64,000 bases of DNA, from positions 124,001 through 188,000 of the forward strand of contig OY829383.1 of assembly GCA_963691835.1 (NCBI GenBank), read 5' to 3'. How positions within the stretch are numbered: the first letter of the stretch is position 1; every line of letters starts with the position of its first letter. The notes under the pieces are model-generated. The model did no database searches, was not told the origin of the DNA, and saw nothing but the letters and a program-made list of their open reading frames with translations. This document shows, in pieces, positions 59,529-64,000 of the stretch. The position numbers and the translations under genes are program-made. The stretch is from G963691835 sp963691835. GTDB lineage: Bacteria > Pseudomonadota > Alphaproteobacteria > Thalassobaculales > Thalassobaculaceae.

Positions 59529-61338
59529 CGCTCTTGGCGAGGTTCCGGGGCTGATCGACGTCTGTCCCTTTCTCCAAAGCGGTGAAGTAAGCCAGAAGCT
59601 GAACGGGAACCGTGTAAAGGATCGGCGCCACGACAGGGTCGCAGTCCGGCATCTCGAACAGCCAAGAGGCCTCGTCCCCGATCTCGGCGATACCAGCGCG
59701 GTCCGACAGCAGGATCACCGAGCCCCCACGCGCCAAGACTTCCTTCACGTTGCTGGTCGTCTTTTCAAACCAAGGATCGCTGGGCGCCACCATGACAACG
59801 GGCAGGCCGTCATCAATCAAGGCGATCGGGCCGTGCTTCATCTCGCCGGCCGCGTAACCTTCTGCATGGATGTAGCTGATCTCCTTGAGCTTCAGCGCGC
59901 CTTCCAGTGCGACTGGGTAGGACGTACCCCGCCCGAGATAGAGCACGTCGCGTGCCTGCGCGATCATATGCGCGCAGGTGCTCCATCGCTCTTCTTCCGA
60001 CAGGACTTTCGAAACAAGGCCGGGTAGGTGCGACAGGCCTTCCAATATCTCGTCCGCTCGAGAGCGGTCGAGCGTTCCCCTGTCCAGCCCCCACTTGACG
60101 GCCGTCATCGCCAGAACCGTCATCTGCGTTGTTGTCGCTTTCGTCGACGCGACGCCGATCTCAGGCCCGGCATAGGTCTGCATTACAACATCGGATTCCC
60201 GGGCAATCGTGCTCTCCGGCACGTTCACCAGCGCGATGATATGCTGCCCCTGATCGCGGGCGTGGCGCAGCGCCATCAGCGTGTCCAAGCTCTCACCCGA
60301 CTGGGAGATCAATAGGACAGCGCCCCCCTCGGGCATCACGGTGTCCCGGTACCGGAACTCTGAGGCGATCTCGATCTCGACCGGAATCCGGGCCAACGCC
60401 TCAAACCAGTACCGGGCGACGAGACCCGCGTAGAAGCTGGTCCCGGCGGCGACGATCGTCAGCTTCGGAACCGAGACCGGGTCGAACGGCATTTCCGGCA
60501 GACCAAAACTCTTCGAGCTTGGCTCGTAGTACCGGAAGAACGTGTAGCCGATGACCTCTGGCTGCTCATGGATTTCCTTCTCCATGAAATGGCGGCGGTT
60601 GCCTTTGCCGATCAGGGCACCGGACACCTCGGTGAAGGTGATCGTCCGCTCCACCGGCGCCCCGGCACTGTCCCGGATGTCGGCACCGTCCCGGCTGACG
60701 ACCGCCCAATCGCCATCTTCCAAGTACGCGATGCGGCGGGTCAGCGGCGCCAACGCCAACGCGTCGGAGCCCACGAACATCTCCCCATCACCCCAGCCGA
60801 TCGCAAGCGGCGAGGCGCGCCGGGCACAAAGTAGCAGCTCCGGGCGGTCGGCGATCATGACAACAAAGGCGTAAGCGCCGGTCACCCGGGCCGCCACGGC
60901 CGCCATGGCCGCCTCCGGGCTGTCGCCATTGGCAAGGTGATGCGCGATCAGGTGGGCAACGACCTCGGTGTCCGTCTCGCTCTCGACCACGGCGCCATTC
61001 GCGATCAGTTCCGCCCGAATTTCCTTGTGGTTCTCGATAATCCCGTTGTGAACGACGGCCACAGGACCCGCGACATGGGGATGCGCGTTGGCGACACTCG
61101 GCCGGCCATGGGTCGCCCAGCGGGTGTGCCCGATGCCCGTGGTCCCCGACAAAGGCTCATCGTGGGCAAGCTTCTCCAGATTGAACAGCTTGCCTTCAGC
61201 CCGGCGCCGGTCGATCGCGCCATTCTCGATCGTCGCGACACCCGCAGAGTCGTAGCCCCGGTACTCAAGCCGCTTGAGCGAGTCGATGATGGGCTCGACC
61301 ACCGGCTTTTTGCCGATGATACCGACAATTCCGCACAT
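59515..61338 (-). CDS. glmS: Glutamine-fructose-6-phosphate aminotransferase
   Basis: The 607-residue protein has the Ntn glutaminase domain (MCGIVGIIGKKPVVEPIIDS, catalytic Cys2) and two SIS isomerase domains (VLLISQSGESLDTLMALRHA and LYLGRGTSYPVALEGALKLK). It makes glucosamine-6-phosphate for cell walls and LPS. It is 27 bases downstream of glmU. Confidence 0.97.
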   Translation of the reverse strand: MCGIVGIIGKKPVVEPIIDSLKRLEYRGYDSAGVATIENGAIDRRRAEGKLFNLEKLAHDEPLSGTTGIGHTRWATHGRPSVANAHPHVAGPVAVVHNGIIENHKEIRAELIANGAVVESETDTEVVAHLIAHHLANGDSPEAAMAAVAARVTGAYAFVVMIADRPELLLCARRASPLAIGWGDGEMFVGSDALALAPLTRRIAYLEDGDWAVVSRDGADIRDSAGAPVERTITFTEVSGALIGKGNRRHFMEKEIHEQPEVIGYTFFRYYEPSSKSFGLPEMPFDPVSVPKLTIVAAGTSFYAGLVARYWFEALARIPVEIEIASEFRYRDTVMPEGGAVLLISQSGESLDTLMALRHARDQGQHIIALVNVPESTIARESDVVMQTYAGPEIGVASTKATTTQMTVLAMTAVKWGLDRGTLDRSRADEILEGLSHLPGLVSKVLSEEERWSTCAHMIAQARDVLYLGRGTSYPVALEGALKLKEISYIHAEGYAAGEMKHGPIALIDDGLPVVMVAPSDPWFEKTTSNVKEVLARGGSVILLSDRAGIAEIGDEASWLFEMPDCDPVVAPILYTVPVQLLAYFTALEKGTDVDQPRNLAKSVTVE

Positions 61339-61365
61339 ACTATGGCCTCCAGCCGTTGGGCGTTG

Positions 61366-62709
61366 TCACGATGACCGGTCCCGGCGTTTCCGGTCGCGGA
61401 GCCGGGCGGCAGCACCCGGCACAGTTTTCTGATCCGCCCGTTCAACCGCGATGGCATCCGCGTCAACCGAACGGGTGATCGTACTGCCCGCCCCGATGAT
61501 CGCCCCGGCCGCAACGGTTAAAGGGGCGACAAGCGCCGTGTTCGAGCCGATGAAGGCGCCCGGCCCGATCTCCGTCCGGTGTTTGTCGAAGCCGTCGTAG
61601 TTGCAGGTGATCGTTCCCGCCCCGATGTTCGCGGCTGCCCCCACCGTGGCGTCACCGACATAACTCAAATGATTGGCTTTCGCTCCGTCGCCCAAGCTCG
61701 CATTCTTGATCTCGACGAAGTTGCCCACATGGGCCCCGGCCCCGATGTCCGCCCCTGGCCGCAACCGCGCATAGGGCCCGACGATGGCGCCGTCACCGAC
61801 GATCGCCCGCTCCAGATGGCTGAACGCCCGGACCGCGACACCCTGTCCGATCCGGACGCCGGGCGCGATGACGACGTGGGGATCGATGACGGTGTCGCGG
61901 CCGATCTCGGTATCCGCGGACAGGAAGACTGTTTCCGGCGCGACCAGCGTCACGCCGGACGCCATCGCCGCTTCCCGCAGGCGGGTCTGCATTGCAGCCT
62001 CCGCCCGGGCCAGCCCGGCGCGGCTGTCCACGCCCATTGTCTCCAAGTGCTCAACCCGAATGACGGCCGCGCCTGCGCCATCCTCCCGGGCAAGTGCGAC
62101 GATATCGGTCAGATAAAATTCCCCTTGCGCATTGGCTGGCTGAAGCCTGCCCAGAAGGTCAGGCAGGCGCCCCGCATCCACGGCCATGATGCCGCCGTTG
62201 CACAACGTGATGGCCTTCTCTTCCTCCGTCGCGTCGGGAGCCTCGACGATGCGGAGCAGGCGTTCTTCCCCGTCCTCAACAAGCCGGCCGTAGCGACCGG
62301 GTGATTCCGTATGGAATCCTAGGACAACAACGGCCGGCGCGTCTTCCTCCTGTCGCCGGGCCACCATGCGCCGCAAAGTCCCTGCGGTAACAAGCGGTGT
62401 GTCGCCGAACACGATCAGGACCGTCCCGTCCCGGGCCCCCAGAGTCCCAAGCGCGGCCCGCGCCGCATCCCCCGTTCCGCGAGGGATCTCCTGGACTGCC
62501 GTCCGATGCGGGGCGACAGCGTCCGTCACCCTATCGGAATCGGGCGCAACGACGACGACAACTGGATCGGCGTTCGCCCCCGCCACCGCTGTAAGCACGT
62601 GCTGAATCATCGGCTGTCCCGCTACGGGGTGCAGCACTTTCGGCAGGTCCGACTTCATCCGTGTGCCCTGCCCGGCGGCGAGCACGATCGCGGCGACATT
62701 GTCCGTCAT
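61366..62709 (-). CDS. glmU: Bifunctional GlmU, N-acetylglucosamine-1-P uridyltransferase
   Basis: The 447-residue protein has the uridyltransferase motif AIVLAAGQGTRMKSDLPKVL (residues about 7-26) and a C-terminal left-handed beta-helix (GDGAIVGPYARLRPGADIGA, NHLSYVGDATVGAAANIGAG). It acetylates GlcN-1-P and makes UDP-GlcNAc, the step after GlmS/GlmM. The glmU-glmS pair is in one direction. Confidence 0.97.
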   Translation of the reverse strand: MTDNVAAIVLAAGQGTRMKSDLPKVLHPVAGQPMIQHVLTAVAGANADPVVVVVAPDSDRVTDAVAPHRTAVQEIPRGTGDAARAALGTLGARDGTVLIVFGDTPLVTAGTLRRMVARRQEEDAPAVVVLGFHTESPGRYGRLVEDGEERLLRIVEAPDATEEEKAITLCNGGIMAVDAGRLPDLLGRLQPANAQGEFYLTDIVALAREDGAGAAVIRVEHLETMGVDSRAGLARAEAAMQTRLREAAMASGVTLVAPETVFLSADTEIGRDTVIDPHVVIAPGVRIGQGVAVRAFSHLERAIVGDGAIVGPYARLRPGADIGAGAHVGNFVEIKNASLGDGAKANHLSYVGDATVGAAANIGAGTITCNYDGFDKHRTEIGPGAFIGSNTALVAPLTVAAGAIIGAGSTITRSVDADAIAVERADQKTVPGAAARLRDRKRRDRSS

Positions 62710-62901
62710 GACGAGATCCGGTATCGGAAAATCTGTTCAGTGGGCATTGAAAATCTTTGCGAAACCCGATGTTCGAGAGATACACGGAAGCCGCTCGCCA
62801 GAAGAAATAACGTTTTCTTACCGACGATGACATCGCGATGGCTCCATCGGGCTTGCCCGGTCACCGCCGCGAAACGACACCAGCTTGGACCGCATGGACC
62901 C

Positions 62902-63582
62902 ATGTCTCAGCCCCTCAGCCGCCGCCCCAGCCTTATCGTGTTCGATCTTGACGGAACTTTGGTGGACAGCGCGCCGGACCTTCACGGGGCGATGGTCACC
63001 ACGCTCCTGGACGACGGGCTGACGGCGATCTCTCTCGCCGACGCGCGCCGGTTCATCGGCGACGGGACCAGACGGTTCGTGGAGCGGGCGTATCTTGCCG
63101 TCGACCATCCCTTGGCGGACGCCGACCTGGACCGGGCAGCCGAGCGGTTCCTTGCAAACTACCGCCGCCGAGTAGCGGAGCTGACCCGCCCGTTCGATGG
63201 GGTCGAGGAGACGTTGCGGGCCCTGCGTGACTCTGGGGTACGCCTTGCCGTCTGCACCAACAAACCGGAGGCGGCGGCGGAGGATCTGCTTGGCATTCTC
63301 GGCCTCCGGTCGTTGTTTGAGGGCATCGCCGGGGGGGATACCTTCCCGGTCCGAAAGCCGGATCCGGGCCACCTGCTCGGCCTGCTGGACCACCTGGGCG
63401 CCGTTCCGGCTGACGCGCTGATGATCGGCGACAACGAACACGACGCCGCCACCGCCCGCGCGGCCGGCGTCCCCGTCCTTCTGGTCCCCTACGGCTACGC
63501 CCGCCTGCCCTTGGAAGAGATCGACGCGGACGGGGTTCTGGCCAGCTTCAGCGACCTCCCGAGCCGTCTGCCGAAGGCTTAG
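62902..63582 (+). CDS. gph: Phosphoglycolate phosphatase (HAD family)
   Basis: The 226-residue protein has the HAD motifs LIVFDLDGTLVDSAPDLHGA (residues about 11-30), LAVCTNKPEAAAEDLLGILG and ADALMIGDNEHDAATARAAG. It removes phosphate from 2-phosphoglycolate. It diverges from glmU. Its nearest start is ATG 62902, with another at 62893. Confidence 0.9.
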   Translation: MSQPLSRRPSLIVFDLDGTLVDSAPDLHGAMVTTLLDDGLTAISLADARRFIGDGTRRFVERAYLAVDHPLADADLDRAAERFLANYRRRVAELTRPFDGVEETLRALRDSGVRLAVCTNKPEAAAEDLLGILGLRSLFEGIAGGDTFPVRKPDPGHLLGLLDHLGAVPADALMIGDNEHDAATARAAGVPVLLVPYGYARLPLEEIDADGVLASFSDLPSRLPKA

Positions 63583-63647
63583 CCCACGCCTTGTCGAAAG
63601 CTTGACAACCCAACCGCCCCACCGTATCCACCTCCTTCGCTTCGAGC

Positions 63648-63722
63648 GGGCGCGTAGCTCAGCGGGAGAGCACTGCCTTCACACGGCAGGGGTCGCTGGT
63701 TCAATCCCAGCCGCGCCCACCA
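63648..63722 (+). tRNA. tRNA-Val(CAC)
   Basis: The 72 bases from GGGCGCG (63648) to the discriminator at 63719, plus encoded CCA, fold into a cloverleaf. The anticodon arm CTGCC TTCACAC GGCAG gives CAC, reading Val codon GTG. The T-arm GGTTCAATCCC and the D-arm AGCTCAGCGGGAGAGC are canonical. Confidence 0.95.
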
Positions 63723-64000
63723 TATTTTCCTATTCTATTCAGTATCTTAACGAATATATGATTTGATTATAATTCGATTTGTATTTGATATAACCCGGTG
63801 AACCCGGTGGAAACCCGGTAAACAGTTTGCATATTGGAATGAATTCCATCATCTCCGCCTCCATTATACCGATACAGGAAGCACAATTCTCTTTTTGTTT
63901 TTAAATCGAAACACCCTTACTATCTTTTAAAGCATTCGCCACTCGCACTCCGATCAACCCAACAAACCAATCCACCCATCGATCTTTAGAATGAAGTGGT
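63723..64000. other. AT-rich region downstream of tRNA-Val, possible island edge
   Basis: Right after the tRNA the GC content drops sharply and no gene is seen. Near 63795-63830, AACCCGGTG-like units recur three times (CCCGGTGAACCCGGTGGAAACCCGG). A tRNA 3' end followed by foreign-looking DNA is typical of an integrated element, but the window ends before any integrase. Confidence 0.45.

Overview
The window is high-GC DNA from an alphaproteobacterium, probably near the Rhodospirillales; the order is a guess, the class is well supported. The evidence is a circularly permuted two-piece tmRNA gene next to an alpha-type SspB adaptor, a GcrA-family regulator, the divergent miaA/serB pair, the ilvB-ilvN-ilvC run, hflK-hflC-DUF2065-degP, and an Mla lipid transport operon with a STAS-fused permease.

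Positions 1 to about 25,020 are one end of a prophage or prophage-like element inserted at the 3' end of a tRNA-Lys(CTT) gene. A CI/Cro-type switch sits at 11.9-12.9 kb. Leftward from it run a GcrA homologue, a DUF2303 protein, a DNA methyltransferase, a DnaB helicase, a replication-initiator-like protein and several small genes. Further left are an HTH-ImmA/PIN pair and a Com-like zinc finger overlapping the start of a Dam-type methylase that is cut by the window edge. Terminase, capsid, tail and lysis genes are not seen and presumably lie beyond position 1. Rightward from the switch are an accessory zone (HTH regulator, unknown protein, SLATT-like two-helix membrane protein between two copies of a small gene) and a compact operon. 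That operon holds four tandem pentapeptide-repeat genes, an Ala-rich repeat protein, an HNH-like protein, a coiled-coil protein, ERF recombinase, SSB, several small unknowns and an excisionase-like protein. It ends with a tyrosine integrase whose reading frame is broken by a +1 shift.

From 25.5 to 63.7 kb the window is ordinary chromosome. It holds the rod-shape operon mreB-mreC-mreD-mrdA-rodA (leftward), branched-chain amino acid synthesis (ilvB, ilvN, ilvC), miaA diverging from serB, a DegP protease, DUF2065, HflC/HflK, Mrp, a GNAT acetyltransferase, folA-thyA, and a NeuD-like acetyltransferase. After these come tmRNA, sspB, class I fumarase, an alpha/beta hydrolase, two methyltransferase-like genes, a DUF2336 protein, a class III aminotransferase, the Mla-type lipid ABC transporter, apt, a PAS membrane protein, glmS, glmU and a phosphoglycolate phosphatase. 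A tRNA-Val(CAC) at 63.65 kb is followed by a sudden AT-rich stretch that may be the edge of a second island.

The most interesting material is in the prophage: a Com/Dam pair, a GcrA homologue and a second methyltransferase suggest that the phage touches the host's methylation-based cell-cycle circuit. The pentapeptide array shares a 3' tail that also carries the ribosome-binding site of the next gene, and a SLATT-like protein is flanked by an exact direct repeat of about 113 bp.
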